Shown here: piece after piece, positions 17,529 through 27,800 of the stretch
How the letters are laid out: the number at the start of each line of letters is the position of its first letter
Position numbering within the stretch: position 1 is the first letter of the stretch
NCBI GenBank assembly: GCA_963792855.1
Contig: CAWBXZ010000005.1
Location: forward strand, 496,001 to 560,000
Reading direction: 5' to 3'
Source: SG8-40 sp963792855
Lineage (GTDB): Bacteria > Pseudomonadota > Gammaproteobacteria > Burkholderiales > Eutrophovitaceae
DNA: 64,000 nucleotides
The notes under the pieces: model-generated
Seen by the model: only the letters and a program-made list of their open reading frames with translations
What the model was told of the DNA's origin: nothing
Databases searched by the model: none
Translations under genes and position numbers: made by a program

Positions 17529-18976
17529 ACTGGTCCAGATTCCTCAAGTTCGAAGCGCGCACCATCGGCTTCGGCATCATCGGCCTCATCGTACTGGGTT
17601 ACGTCCTTTTCCTGCCGCCACCATCGCAGATCACCCATGAACATCTCGGGATGGTCATGCTCGGCGTCATCATCGCGTCCATCCTGCTGGGGTTTCCGAT
17701 TGCATTCACGCTGATCGGATTGGGCATTATTTTTGGTGTTGTGGCGTTCTACCGGCCCGGCGTGTCGCTGTTCGACAACCCGGTGTTCGACAATATGGTG
17801 TTGCGCACCTATGGTGTGATGACGCTCGACGTCATCATCGCCGTACCGCTGTTCATCTTCATGGGTTATATCGTCGAGCGTTCGGGAATTATCGACCGGT
17901 TGTTCCGCAGTCTCGAACTGTCGATGTCGAAGGTGCCGGCAGCGCTGGCGGTGGCGACGATCCTCACCTGCGCTGTGTTTGCTGCGGCTACCGGCATTAT
18001 CGGGGCGACCGTGACGCTGATGGGCCTGCTGGTGTTGCCGCCCATGCTCAAGGCCGGTTACGACATCAAGCTCTCGGCAGGTTCCATTGCGGCGGGGGGA
18101 TGCCTGGGTATCCTGATCCCGCCCAGCGTGCTGCTGATTCTCTACGGCGCCACCGCAGGCGTTTCGGTCGTGCAGTTGTACATGGGCGCGATCATTCCGG
18201 GATTGATGCTGTCGAGCATGTATGTCGGCTATGTCATCCTCAGAGCGGCTATCAATCCGAAGCTTGCTCCCAAACTGCCGGTTGAGGAGCTCAATGTTCC
18301 CAAGCTCGAAATTCTCAAGATGCTGGCGACATCGTTCTTTCCATTGGCGTTTCTCATTGCCGCCGTGCTTGGCAGTATCATGTTCGGCGTCGCGACGCCT
18401 ACCGAAGCGGCTGCAGTCGGAGCGCTTGGTGCCGCCATTCTGGCCGCGTCCTACGGGCGCCTGACGTTCACCCGGCTCAAGGAGTCGGCTTTTCTGACCT
18501 CGCGCACCACCGCCATGGTGTGTTGGCTGCTCGTCGGTTCGTGGGTGTTCTCCTCAACGTTCGCGGCGCTGGGCGGGCAAAACCTGCTCGAGAGCTGGGT
18601 CTATGAAATGGACCTGTCGCCCGGCGGCTTCCTGTTCCTGTCGCAGTTGCTGATCTTCCTGCTGGGATGGCCTCTCGACTGGACCGTTATCATCATCATA
18701 TTTGTGCCAATCTTCCTGCCGATGCTGCCGAACTTCGGAATCGATCCGTTGTTTTTCGGGTTGTTGACGGCGATCAATTTGCAGACGGCGTTCCTGTCAC
18801 CGCCGATGGCGATGGCAGCGTACTACCTCAAGGGCGTTGCGCCGCCGCAGGTTACACTGGCGCACATCTTCATGGGGATGGTGCCGTTCATGTTGATCCA
18901 GCTGTCAGCGATGTTGCTGCTGGTGATGTTCCCTGCAATCGGAATGTGGTTGCCGAACGTGTTCTACGGTAATTGA
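17525..18976 (+). CDS. dctM: TRAP transporter large permease subunit
   Basis: A 483-residue DctM protein with about twelve membrane segments, the Na+-coupled transport subunit. Conserved segments include TGIIGATVTLMGLLVLPPMLKAGYD, the GCLGILIPPSVLLILYGATAGVSV re-entrant loop and MFGVATPTEAAAVGALGA. The start is TTG at 17525 inside the dctQ stop (TTGA), giving an N-terminal extension of about 30 residues compared with many DctM proteins. No better start lies nearby. Confidence 0.92.
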   Translation: MNWSRFLKFEARTIGFGIIGLIVLGYVLFLPPPSQITHEHLGMVMLGVIIASILLGFPIAFTLIGLGIIFGVVAFYRPGVSLFDNPVFDNMVLRTYGVMTLDVIIAVPLFIFMGYIVERSGIIDRLFRSLELSMSKVPAALAVATILTCAVFAAATGIIGATVTLMGLLVLPPMLKAGYDIKLSAGSIAAGGCLGILIPPSVLLILYGATAGVSVVQLYMGAIIPGLMLSSMYVGYVILRAAINPKLAPKLPVEELNVPKLEILKMLATSFFPLAFLIAAVLGSIMFGVATPTEAAAVGALGAAILAASYGRLTFTRLKESAFLTSRTTAMVCWLLVGSWVFSSTFAALGGQNLLESWVYEMDLSPGGFLFLSQLLIFLLGWPLDWTVIIIIFVPIFLPMLPNFGIDPLFFGLLTAINLQTAFLSPPMAMAAYYLKGVAPPQVTLAHIFMGMVPFMLIQLSAMLLLVMFPAIGMWLPNVFYGN

Positions 18977-18998
18977 TTCGGCGCCGTCAGTATCCAAT

Positions 18999-19034
18999 GC
19001 CCCGTAGCCCGGTGGGTTGCGGGGCGGAATTTTT
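18999..19034 (+). terminator. Terminator-like hairpin after dctM
   Basis: A GCCCCG/CGGGGC stem encloses an inner CCC/GGG stem and is followed by GGAATTTTT. It lies between dctM and the dehydrogenase gene and could terminate or weaken read-through into it. Confidence 0.45.
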
Positions 19035-19050
19035 GCGCAATCTTCAGCAT

Positions 19051-20034
19051 ATGAAAAAAGTCGTTGTTACCCGTGAAGTATTCGACGAGACAATCGAATA
19101 CCTGGAACAGCATTTTTCGGTGGTATCCAATCAGCAGGATCGCTTGTATACGCGTGGCGATCTGGTTGAACTGTTGCGCGATGCCGATGGCATGCAGTCT
19201 TCATCGAGCGACGTGGTCGACGAAGACCTCCTGAAGCGTTGTCCATCGATCAAGGCGGTCTGTAACACCGCTGTGGGCTACAACAACATCGACGTTGCCG
19301 CCTGTACCCGCCATGGGGTGATGGTGACCAATACGCCTGGCGTGCTCGACAACAGCGTTGCCGATTACGCGATCGGCCTGATGATAGCGACCTGTCGCCG
19401 GATGGGCGAGGGCGAGCGCTATTTGCGTGCGGGACAGTTCAAGGCGACTTATCTCAAACAAACGCTGGGTCACGATGTTCACGGCGCCACGCTCGGCATC
19501 ATGGGGTTTGGCCGGATTGGTCAGGCAATCGCCAAACGGGCCGGCGGATTTGACATGAACATCCTGTATCACACGCGTAACAGGGTTTCAGCCGATGTCG
19601 AGAAGAAACTCAGGGCGCGTTACGTTGCCAAGAACGAATTGCTGAAACAATCGGATATCGTGATGCTGATATTGCCGTACACGGCCGATACGCATCACTA
19701 CATCGGTGCACCTGAGCTGGCAACGATGAAGTCATCGGCTGTTCTGGTGAACATGGCACGTGGCGGCATCGTCGACGATGCCGCGCTGGTCGGCGCACTG
19801 AAGTCGAAAACGATCTGGGCCGCCGGTCTGGATGTCTACGAAAATGAACCGAACGTGAATCCGGGATTTCTCGAACTCGAGAACGTGGTGTTGTCCCCGC
19901 ACATTGCCAGCGCGTCAGAGCCGACGCGGCGCGCGATGGCAATGACGGCAGCGATGAACCTGGTTACCGCTCTGAATGGGGAAACGCCGCCCAATCTGGT
20001 CAATCCCGAGTGCCGTAATGACGGGAAGGCGTAG
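19051..20034 (+). CDS. D-2-hydroxyacid dehydrogenase (glyoxylate/hydroxypyruvate reductase type)
   Basis: A 327-residue NAD(P)-dependent oxidoreductase that interconverts 2-oxo and D-2-hydroxy acids. The Rossmann motif GFGRIGQ lies near residue 152. The catalytic Arg is in NMARGG, the Glu in YENEP and the His in SPHIAS. The frame is open from 18973, but the ATG at 19051 begins the natural MKKVVVTREVF strand. Its place after a TRAP system for carboxylic acids suggests it handles an imported 2-oxo or 2-hydroxy acid; glyoxylate reductase is the closest familiar type. Confidence 0.88.
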   Translation: MKKVVVTREVFDETIEYLEQHFSVVSNQQDRLYTRGDLVELLRDADGMQSSSSDVVDEDLLKRCPSIKAVCNTAVGYNNIDVAACTRHGVMVTNTPGVLDNSVADYAIGLMIATCRRMGEGERYLRAGQFKATYLKQTLGHDVHGATLGIMGFGRIGQAIAKRAGGFDMNILYHTRNRVSADVEKKLRARYVAKNELLKQSDIVMLILPYTADTHHYIGAPELATMKSSAVLVNMARGGIVDDAALVGALKSKTIWAAGLDVYENEPNVNPGFLELENVVLSPHIASASEPTRRAMAMTAAMNLVTALNGETPPNLVNPECRNDGKA

Positions 20035-20123
20035 CTGAAGTGCGCATGCGCCGAACGACACGGTGAGAACGGCCGAACTGCGCTGTTGCCGGCGTTTGTA
20101 ACAACTATCTGGTAAGCAAGGGC

Positions 20124-21440
20124 ATGACTGAACTGTACAAACTGGGGTTGCATGAAGCGGCAAGAAAAATCCGTTCGGGAAAGCTTCAGCCGAGTGTGTA
20201 TCTGGCGAGCCTGTTGGAGCGCATTGATGCGCTCGAAGACAAGATCAAGGCCTGGCATTGGCTGGACCGGGACCGCGCCATGGGACTGGCGCGCGTGGCG
20301 GACTCGGCGGCGGCACCCTGGAAGGCCGCCCACCCGCTGCACGGGGTGCCGATCGGTGTAAAGGACAACTTCTACACCGCGGGTATTCCGACCGAAATGG
20401 GTTGCAGCCTGTATGCCGGTTACGTTCCGGGCGAATCCGCCGAAGTCGTTTTGCGGCTGGAGAGCGCGGGGGCGCTGATGCTTGGCAAGACAGTCACGAC
20501 CGAGGCTGCGTTCATGATGCCTGCAAGTACGCGCAATCCCTGGAACCAGGCGCACACGCCTGGCGGTTCTTCAAGCGGTTCGGCAGCTGCCGTGGCTGCC
20601 GGGTTCGTGCCGGCAGCGATCGGCACTCAGACCAATGGCTCGGTTGTGCGTCCGGCTGCGTTCTGTGGTGTCGTCGGTTACAAGCCGAGCCAGGGCATGC
20701 TGTCCGCGCGCGGCATCATGCCGTTTGCGCCGTCGCTGGACCAGCCCGGCGTGTTCGCGCGCAGTGTTGCTGATGCGGCGCTGCTCGCATGGAGCCTGAC
20801 AGAGCGGCGCAGCAGTATTCAACCGGACGCACCCATGCTCAAGGGGGCGCCGAGACTTGCCGCAGTGCGTTCGCCCGTCTGGTATCGGGCGCAGGTGGAG
20901 CAGCGCACCCAGTTCGATGCCGACATTGCCCGGTTGAGAAAAGCCGGTGCCATGATCGACATCATCGAGATACCGGGTGAATTCGACCGCGCGCACAAAG
21001 TCCACCGCACCATCATGCTGTTCGAGGCGGCACGCGCTTCGCGCAAGGTGCGCGCGCAATACCGGGAGTACTTTTCCGATTTACTCAACAACGCGCTCGA
21101 CGAAGGCGAAGCCATCGCCGACGCCGACTATCGCGATGCGTTGAAACTGCGTACGCAGTTGCAACAGCGTCTTGCTGCTTTCCTCGACCGCGGATACTCC
21201 GCCATTATCACGCCGCCTGCCCCGGGCGAAGCGCCGCGGACGCTGGGTGAGACCGGCGACCCGAGTTTTTGCTCGATCTGGACGCTGATGGGCACCCCCG
21301 CCATCGTTATCCCGACCGGCAGGGGGCCGAACGGCCTGCCGCTCGGGCTGCAACTGGTCGGTGCCGTCGAAGAAGAGAATTATCTGCTGTCAACGGCGGC
21401 CTGGTGCGAGCGGTATTCGCCATTCAAGGGTTTGGTCTGA
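20124..21440 (+). CDS. Amidase (amidase-signature family)
   Basis: A 438-residue amidase-signature enzyme with the Ser-cisSer-Lys triad visible: K80 in GVKDNF, a Ser at about 149 in the GGSSSGSAAAVAAG loop, and the nucleophile S173 in TNGSVVRPAA. It hydrolyses an amide to a carboxylate and ammonia. GatA is unlikely because no gatB or gatC is adjacent. It follows the 2-hydroxyacid dehydrogenase after 89 bases in the same direction, so it may belong to the same catabolic unit. The substrate is unknown. Confidence 0.88.
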   Translation: MTELYKLGLHEAARKIRSGKLQPSVYLASLLERIDALEDKIKAWHWLDRDRAMGLARVADSAAAPWKAAHPLHGVPIGVKDNFYTAGIPTEMGCSLYAGYVPGESAEVVLRLESAGALMLGKTVTTEAAFMMPASTRNPWNQAHTPGGSSSGSAAAVAAGFVPAAIGTQTNGSVVRPAAFCGVVGYKPSQGMLSARGIMPFAPSLDQPGVFARSVADAALLAWSLTERRSSIQPDAPMLKGAPRLAAVRSPVWYRAQVEQRTQFDADIARLRKAGAMIDIIEIPGEFDRAHKVHRTIMLFEAARASRKVRAQYREYFSDLLNNALDEGEAIADADYRDALKLRTQLQQRLAAFLDRGYSAIITPPAPGEAPRTLGETGDPSFCSIWTLMGTPAIVIPTGRGPNGLPLGLQLVGAVEEENYLLSTAAWCERYSPFKGLV

Positions 21441-21701
21441 GCAGGTTGATCCGGTCCGCGCTTGCAACGAAGTGAGCAGGCCGGTGCCGTGCCCGCGCAG
21501 CTATCCGTTTGCGTAGCCGATCGCGCCTGTTGAGCACTGTTGCGCAGCAGTTGATCGGGGTCGTCGCGAAAACACGAATATGCACCGTATCGCCGGGCCG
21601 CTGCATGCGAGCGCATGCAACCGCAGGTTGTCGGGTTGGGGTTGCGAGAGCCAGTCGGAAGGCAATTGGCTTGCACTTGTCTGCGGAGATTGAGTGACGT
21701 G

Positions 21702-22781
21702 ATGACTGCATTGGTATTTCTTGGTGGCCTTGTTGCGCTGACTGTGGGCGCGGACCTGCTGGTTCGAGGCGCGTCGCGTATCGCGTCATCAATGGGCATC
21801 TCTCCGTTGATTGTCGGATTGACTGTTGTCGCTGTGGGCACCAGTTCCCCGGAGCTGGCAGTGGGAGTCGGAGCGGCGGTGGTCGGGCAGGCAGATATTG
21901 CCGTCGGAAACGTCGTCGGCAGCAACATCTTTAACGTTCTCTTCATCCTCGGCTTGTCGGCGATGGTCGTGCCGCTGATAGTGGCGCAACAGATCGTTCG
22001 TTTCGACGTGCCGCTGCTCATTGGTTGCTCCCTGTTCGTGATGCTGATCAGCATGGACGGGCGCATTGGACGTTTCGACGGCATGCTGCTGTTCTCGGGG
22101 GTGATCGCGTACACGGCGCTCCTCGTCTGGCAGGCACGAAAGGAGCGCGACGCCAGCGTGATGGCCGAATACGCGGATGCCTACCCGCGAATCAAGGCGC
22201 GGAGTTGGCTCATCAACCTGTCGTCGATTCTGATCGGCCTGCTGTTGCTTGTTCTCGGCGCCGACTGGCTGGTCGCTGCGGCGGTACAGTTCGCAAGGCA
22301 GCTTGGCATCAGTGAACTGGTCATCGGCCTTACCGTGGTCGCTGCCGGCACGTCCCTGCCGGAAGTCGCGGCGTCGGTTGTCGCGACAATCAAGGGCGAG
22401 CGCGATATAGCGGTCGGAAACGCGATAGGCAGCTGCATCTACAACCTGCTGCTGGTTCTCGGCGTAACAGCGCTGATCGCACCGGCGGGCATCGCGGTCG
22501 CGCAATCGGTGCTGAATTTCGATCTGCCGGTCATGATTGCCGTGTCGGTGGCGTGTTTGCCCATCCTGTTCACCGGCTACCGCATCGATCGATGGGAAGG
22601 CGGGGTATTTCTTGCCTACTACCTGGCCTATACCTGTTTTGTGGTTTTCAAGGCGACGGAGCATGATCTGCTCGAGCCTTTCAGCCGTGTCATGCTGATC
22701 TTCGTGTTGCCGATCACGATCTTGACGATCGTGATCGTGCTGGTCAGGACATGGCTGGATTCGAAACAATCGCGCGCCTGA
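21702..22781 (+). CDS. Calcium/sodium antiporter (CaCA family, YrbG-like)
   Basis: About 359 residues, two homologous halves each carrying the alpha-repeat of Na+/Ca2+ exchangers: GLTVVAVGTSSPELAVG with VGNVVGSNIFN in the first, and GLTVVAAGTSLPEVAAS with VGNAIGSCIYN in the second. The acidic residues in GTSxPE are the ion ligands. About ten membrane segments. The frame is open from 21615, but that part is polar and unlike the family; the start is GTG 21699 or ATG 21702. Confidence 0.9.
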   Translation: MTALVFLGGLVALTVGADLLVRGASRIASSMGISPLIVGLTVVAVGTSSPELAVGVGAAVVGQADIAVGNVVGSNIFNVLFILGLSAMVVPLIVAQQIVRFDVPLLIGCSLFVMLISMDGRIGRFDGMLLFSGVIAYTALLVWQARKERDASVMAEYADAYPRIKARSWLINLSSILIGLLLLVLGADWLVAAAVQFARQLGISELVIGLTVVAAGTSLPEVAASVVATIKGERDIAVGNAIGSCIYNLLLVLGVTALIAPAGIAVAQSVLNFDLPVMIAVSVACLPILFTGYRIDRWEGGVFLAYYLAYTCFVVFKATEHDLLEPFSRVMLIFVLPITILTIVIVLVRTWLDSKQSRA

Positions 22782-23174
22782 GCGCCGGAGCGAGAGGATT
22801 TCCGCTCGTCTTGCCGGAAAGCTTCGTGCTCCGCTGCCGGACATGGTGATGATGTCCCGAGCCGGATCCGGTCTTTTCCAGGACCGCGATCACGTCCGCC
22901 AGCCCAGACGGACCGGTGGACATCGGCGTGCGCGGAAAATCGATCGACTCCCGGGAACTCGTTTCGGTGCACCCGGTCTATTCACGCGAACCCGCTGACG
23001 TTGCTCGCTGGATGGCCAAAGTACCGGCCTTGCGATGACCGGCACACGGGCAAAGTGCAGGGCGGCCGCCCCGCACCCCGCAGCAGCCGCTGCAACGCGA
23101 TCTAACATATGTTTGAAAAATCCGGTGCGCTTCGGAGGCCCAGGTTCGCCCTTGATTAACCAAAGGAGAAAGTC
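22782..23174. other. Intergenic region without a recognisable gene
   Basis: 393 bases between the antiporter gene and the SRPBCC gene. It contains a GC-rich palindromic stretch around 23058 (GGGCGGCCGCCC) and the AAAGGAGAAA ribosome-binding site just before 23175. Open frames here on the minus strand have no recognisable protein features. I see nothing else. Confidence 0.4.
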
Positions 23175-23681
23175 ATGAAAAAGTTCGTTGGAATTTCCGC
23201 TGCTGCAGCTATTCTTGCGCCATCCCTGGCTTTCGCGGATACGCCATTGCATGCCTACCGGTACATCAACATCGAGGCACCGCCCAACAAGGTGTGGAAA
23301 ATGATAGAGAGCTTCGACGGCATGCAGGCGTGGCACCCCGATGTCGCCGAGGCGCGTATCGTCGAGGGTGCGCCAGGAGAGGTGGGGACCGTGCGCGAAG
23401 TCCGCTACAAGGACGGCACCACGGTTCGTCAAAAACTCACGCGTCATGATCAGGCGCAACTGCGCATCGACTACAAGGTCGTGGGTGAGTCGCCCTGGGG
23501 CTTGAAGGACTATCAGGCCGTCATGGATATCGTTGAGCCGAAGCCGGGCCAGTCGGCATTGATCTGGCGGTCCAGCTTTCTCAAGCATGACTACTCCGGA
23601 GAGGCCGACGTGGTTGGGCGTGTTCAGACAGGCTACGAATCGGGCCTCGATAACATCAAACGCATCGCGGAAAGCGGCTGA
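23175..23681 (+). CDS. Secreted SRPBCC-family protein
   Basis: A 168-residue protein with a clear signal peptide (MKKFVGISAAAAILAPSLAFA) and a START/SRPBCC fold, recognised from INIEAPPNKVWKMIESFDGMQAWHPDVAEARIVEG near the N-terminus and the long C-terminal helix GYESGLDNIKRIAES. The fold makes a deep hydrophobic pocket for a lipid or aromatic ligand; secreted members have no settled role. A strong AAAGGAG site precedes the ATG, and a textbook terminator follows, so it is a single-gene unit. Confidence 0.85.
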   Translation: MKKFVGISAAAAILAPSLAFADTPLHAYRYINIEAPPNKVWKMIESFDGMQAWHPDVAEARIVEGAPGEVGTVREVRYKDGTTVRQKLTRHDQAQLRIDYKVVGESPWGLKDYQAVMDIVEPKPGQSALIWRSSFLKHDYSGEADVVGRVQTGYESGLDNIKRIAESG

Positions 23682-23722
23682 CCGGCAAACAGTCGTTCGA
23701 TCAACGCTGCAAAGCGATGTCT

Positions 23723-23761
23723 GCCGCGCGGGCTTGTTCCCGCGCGGCTTTTCTATTTTAT
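23723..23761 (+). terminator. Rho-independent terminator
   Basis: GCCGCGCGGG and CCCGCGCGGC form a perfect ten-pair stem with loop CTTGTT, followed by TTTTCTATTTTAT. It ends the SRPBCC transcript. Confidence 0.9.
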
Positions 23762-23954
23762 AGCTACTGTTGACGAGCGAGGCGTGTCCGGTCTGCCGGA
23801 GCCATGGCGATCGGCGACCCGGCGCTGTGTTTGCGAAACCCGGACACACGTTACGGTTTTTGTCGTCACGAAAAACGGCGCTCCGGCGGAACTCCGATAT
23901 TGCGCGCCGGTCTATCGGGTGGTCGATTCGCGACCGACATTTTGAGGAGACACG

Positions 23955-24368
23955 ATGCGCAATTACACAAGAAACAGTCCCGAAGCCGTATCCCGTCTGG
24001 TGGCGATGGCAATGATTACCGATGCCGAGGTTGACGATCGCGAACTTGATGCGCTCGAACGCATGGATTTTTATGGCAGCGTCGGAATCAACAAATGGGC
24101 GTTCGGCGATGTACTTGCCGATTTTTGCGATGACCTGAAGCGCAAGGCGGGCCGGAACGGGCGCATCCGGCTGCTCGATCAACGCTACCTCGACCACGCC
24201 TTGTCCGAAGTGGATGATCCCTTGCTGCGCGCCAAAACGGTTGCACTGATCGCCAACCTGGTCAAATCGGACGGGTGCGTCGCGACGCAGGAAGCCGCGT
24301 TCTTTGCCTATCTCCTCAAGCGCTGGGATTATTCGGCGGAAGACGCCGATCCGGCCAGACCACACTAG
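23955..24368 (+). CDS. TerB-like protein
   Basis: A 137-residue all-helical protein resembling the TerB/TerB-like (DUF533) domain: VSRLVAMAMITDAEVDDRELDALERM near the N-terminus and VALIANLVKSDGCVATQEAAFFAYLLKRW near the C-terminus, the two acidic-rich helical repeats of that fold. TerB-like domains are found in tellurite-stress and other membrane-linked stress systems; there are no other ter genes here, so tellurite resistance should not be assumed. A GAGGAG site precedes the ATG. The zf-TFIIB gene follows after 11 bases and is probably cotranscribed. Confidence 0.7.
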   Translation: MRNYTRNSPEAVSRLVAMAMITDAEVDDRELDALERMDFYGSVGINKWAFGDVLADFCDDLKRKAGRNGRIRLLDQRYLDHALSEVDDPLLRAKTVALIANLVKSDGCVATQEAAFFAYLLKRWDYSAEDADPARPH

Positions 24369-24379
24369 GGTTGACCAGT

Positions 24380-24658
24380 ATGAAATGTCCGGTGTGCAGT
24401 GAATCGCAATTGAAAATGACAGAGCGGCAGGGAATCGAAATCGATTATTGCCCGCAATGTCGTGGTGTGTGGCTTGACCGTGGCGAGTTGGACAAGATTA
24501 TCGAACGGACAGCTGTGTCCCAGGTGCCGGCGACAGAGCCGCAGCAACCTCGCCGCGAGGAGCGCGGTCGCGACGATTACCGAGGTGGCGATGATCGCTA
24601 TAATGACAAGCGTCATCGCAAGCGCAGTTCGCTGTTCGATCTGTTCGATTTTGACTGA
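24380..24658 (+). CDS. zf-TFIIB-type zinc-ribbon protein
   Basis: A 92-residue protein with a zinc ribbon MKCPVC-N-YCPQCRGVWLDRGELDKI in the first 45 residues, the defining pattern of the zf-TFIIB domain (Cys pairs at about 3/6 and 24/27). A charged low-complexity tail rich in Arg and Asp ends in SSLFDLFDFD. The function is unknown. The frame is open from 24275, overlapping the TerB-like gene, but ATG 24380 starts the zinc ribbon directly. Confidence 0.82.
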   Translation: MKCPVCSESQLKMTERQGIEIDYCPQCRGVWLDRGELDKIIERTAVSQVPATEPQQPRREERGRDDYRGGDDRYNDKRHRKRSSLFDLFDFD

Positions 24659-24758
24659 ATCAACACCCGCGACCGAATAGAACTTACTGATGGATGCAGT
24701 CGTGCCTCCGGGATGACGCTGCAGGCGAACGGGCAGACAGACCGACCGAAACGGCAAG

Positions 24759-24792
24759 CGGCCGGATGCGATGCGCATCGGCCGTTTTTTTT
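24759..24792 (+). terminator. Rho-independent terminator
   Basis: CGGCCGGATGCG pairs with CGCATCGGCCG with one bulged base and a short loop, followed by eight T. It ends the TerB-like/zf-TFIIB transcript just before hrpA. Confidence 0.88.
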
Positions 24793-24803
24793 GAGAAGAC
24801 GAA

Positions 24804-27800
24804 GTGCCCCCTGTATCGCCAACTACTGCTGTGAGCAGAACGGATGTTCGTGCCCAGATTCATCGTCTCGACCAATGCTCGGTCGCGGACCGGTGGCGCC
24901 TGCGCCGGGCGCTACAGCGCGCTCTCGATGCTTCGCGTGCAGAGTCGATTTCACCAGAGCAACTGGCGCGAATGACGGCCGAGGTCGATGCCGCAGTCGC
25001 GAAGATCGATGCGCGCCGCGCCCGCAAACCGGCAATTTCCTATCCGCAAGCGCTGCCGGTCAGCGCGAAACGTGATGAGATCGCACGCGCCATCGACGGG
25101 AATCAGGTTGTCATCGTCTGCGGTGAAACCGGCTCGGGCAAGACGACCCAGTTGCCGAAAATCTGCCTCGAAATCGGCCGCGGCGTCTTCGGTCAGATCG
25201 GGCACACGCAACCACGGCGTATCGCGGCGCGCTCGGTGGCCAATCGTATTTCACAGGAACTGGGCACTGTGCTCGGTGACCTGGTCGGGTATCAGGTGCG
25301 CTTCACGGGCAAGACCAGCCCCGATAACCTGGTCAAACTGATGACCGACGGCATCTTGCTGGCCGAAACGCAGTCGGACCGTTTCCTGAACGCATACGAC
25401 ACGCTGATCATCGACGAAGCGCACGAGCGCAGTCTCAATGTCGATTTTCTGCTCGGTTATGTCAAGCAGCTCTTGCCGAAACGTCCAGACCTGAAACTCA
25501 TCATCACTTCGGCCACCATCGATGCTGACAAATTCTCGCGCCATTTCGATGATGCGCCGGTGATCGAGGTGTCGGGCCGCCTCTATCCCGTCGATATTGT
25601 TTACCGGCCATTCGATGAGGACGATGAAGACGCGCACGATATCGATTTGCCCGAAGCCGTGGTAAATGCACTTGATGAAATCTCCGTGCAGGGTGCCGGC
25701 GGCGACGTGCTGGTGTTCTTGCCGGGAGAGCGCGAAATTCGCGAATGCGCCGAGGCGCTGCGCAAGCATCCGTCCCACGGCCATCGATCGGGCCGCATCG
25801 AGATCCTGCCCTTGTACTCCCGTTTGTCAGCGCAAGAGCAGGAGCGCGTTTTCAGCCCGGGCGGACCCCGGCGTGTCGTCCTGGCGACGAACGTGGCCGA
25901 AACTTCTCTGACGGTACCCGGCATTCGTTATGTGATCGATTCCGGACTGGCACGCATCAATCGCTACAGTTTCCGCAACAAGGTCGAGATGTTGCAAGTG
26001 GAAAAGATTGCGCGCGCCTCGGCCAATCAGCGCGCCGGTCGTTGCGGCCGTGTCATGAACGGCGTTTGTGTTCGCCTTTATGGCGAGGATGACTTTGGTT
26101 CCCGCCCCGAGTTCACCGATCCCGAAATCCTGCGCTCTTCCCTGGCTTCGGTGATTCTTCGCATGCAGGCGTTGCGACTTGGCGACGTCGCCGAATTCCC
26201 TTTCGTCGATGCACCCGCATCGAAGGCAATCGCCGATGGTTACCAGTTACTGGTCGAGCTGGCGGCGGTGGATGAGCGCAAGCATCTGACGGCTGTCGGG
26301 AAGCGGTTGGCAAAATTGCCGATCGACCCGCGCATAGCGCGAATGATCGTCGCGGCACAGGAGTTCGCGTGCCTGCGAGAGATACTGATCATCGCCTCCG
26401 GGCTGTCGGTACAGGACCCGCGGGAGCGCCCGGCCGACAAACAGGACGCGGCGACCCTGGCACACAGCGAATTTGCCGACGAGCGTTCCGACTTTCTTGG
26501 CTATGTGGCGATGTGGAACTGGTTTGAAGATGCCATCCGCCACAAGCAATCCAATCGCAAACTTGTGCAGGAGTGTCACAAGCGGTTCCTGTCCTATGTG
26601 CGATTGCGCGAGTGGCGGGAGTTGCACGGCCAGCTAGCGTCAATGACTGCGGAGATGGGATGGAGACCGAATGAGAAGCCGGCGCGCTACGAGGAGGTTC
26701 ATCGCGCATTGTTGAGCGGCTTGCTTGGCAACATCGGTTTCAAGTCCGATGATGCCGGCGTTTACCTGGGCGCGCGCGGTATCAAGTTTGTCGTGCATCC
26801 CGGCTCGGCGATGAAGAAACGCAAGCCGAAATGGCTGATGGCGGCCGAATTGACCGAAACGACCCGTCTGTATGCGCGTTGCGTGGCGCAGGTGGAGGCA
26901 GCCTGGATCGAAAGCCTCGGTAGCCATGTTGCAAAAAGCAGTTACCGGGATCCACGCTGGTCGCGCGAAGCGGGCAACGTTGTCGCGTCGGAGCAGGTGA
27001 CGGTTTATGGCCTCATTGTTGTGCCACGCCGCCAGGTATTGTACGGGCCAATCGATCCGGTGGCGGCGCGCGAGCTGTTCATTCGTGGCGCGCTGGCAGC
27101 CGGTGACGTCAATTCGCGAGCGCCGTTTTTGCAGCACAACCGGCGCATCATCGAACAGGTGAGCGAACTCGAGCACAAATCGCGACGGCATGACGTGCTG
27201 GTGGACGAGTCGGCCATTTTCGATTTTTTTGACGAGCGTGTGCCGCAGGGGATCTGGTGCTGGACCGATTTCGAAAAGTGGCGGCGCGAGGCCGAACGCG
27301 GCAACCGGGAATTGCTGTTTCTCAAGCGGACCGACCTGATGCGTCATTCCGCCGAGCAGGTCACGGTCGATTTGTATCCGGACAGCATCGCGCTCGCGGG
27401 TCATCGCCTGGGGCTGTCTTATCGCTTCGAGCCGGGACATCCGATGGACGGCGTCACGATGACCGTGCCGCTGGCGGCACTCAACCAGATCGACGAGCGT
27501 CGTTGCGAATGGCTGGTGCCGGGTCTGTTGCGTGACAAGATTACCGAATTGCTCCGCGGTCTCCCGAAAGGCGTGCGCAAGCATTTCGTGCCGGTACCGC
27601 AGGTGGTGACCACCGTGCTCGGTTCGATGAAACCCGATGATCGTCCTCTGGCGCAGGCACTGGCGCAGGCGCTACACAGCAAGACCGGAGTCGAAGTGCC
27701 AGCGGACCTGCTTCAGGCGGTGGAATTGCCGGTCTATCTGCGCATGAATTTCCGCATTGTCGACGACAATGGCGACGAGATCGCCATGGGACGGGACCTC

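Noticed and set aside
22890..24365. 491-codon minus-strand open frame opposite the SRPBCC and TerB-like genes
   Set aside because: It is antisense to two genes with clear protein features and ribosome-binding sites, and its translation has no domain-like or hydrophobic pattern.
24380..24658. Tellurite-resistance operon reading of the TerB-like and zinc-ribbon genes
   Set aside because: No terA, terC, terD or terZ homologues are present; a TerB-like fold alone does not support tellurite resistance.
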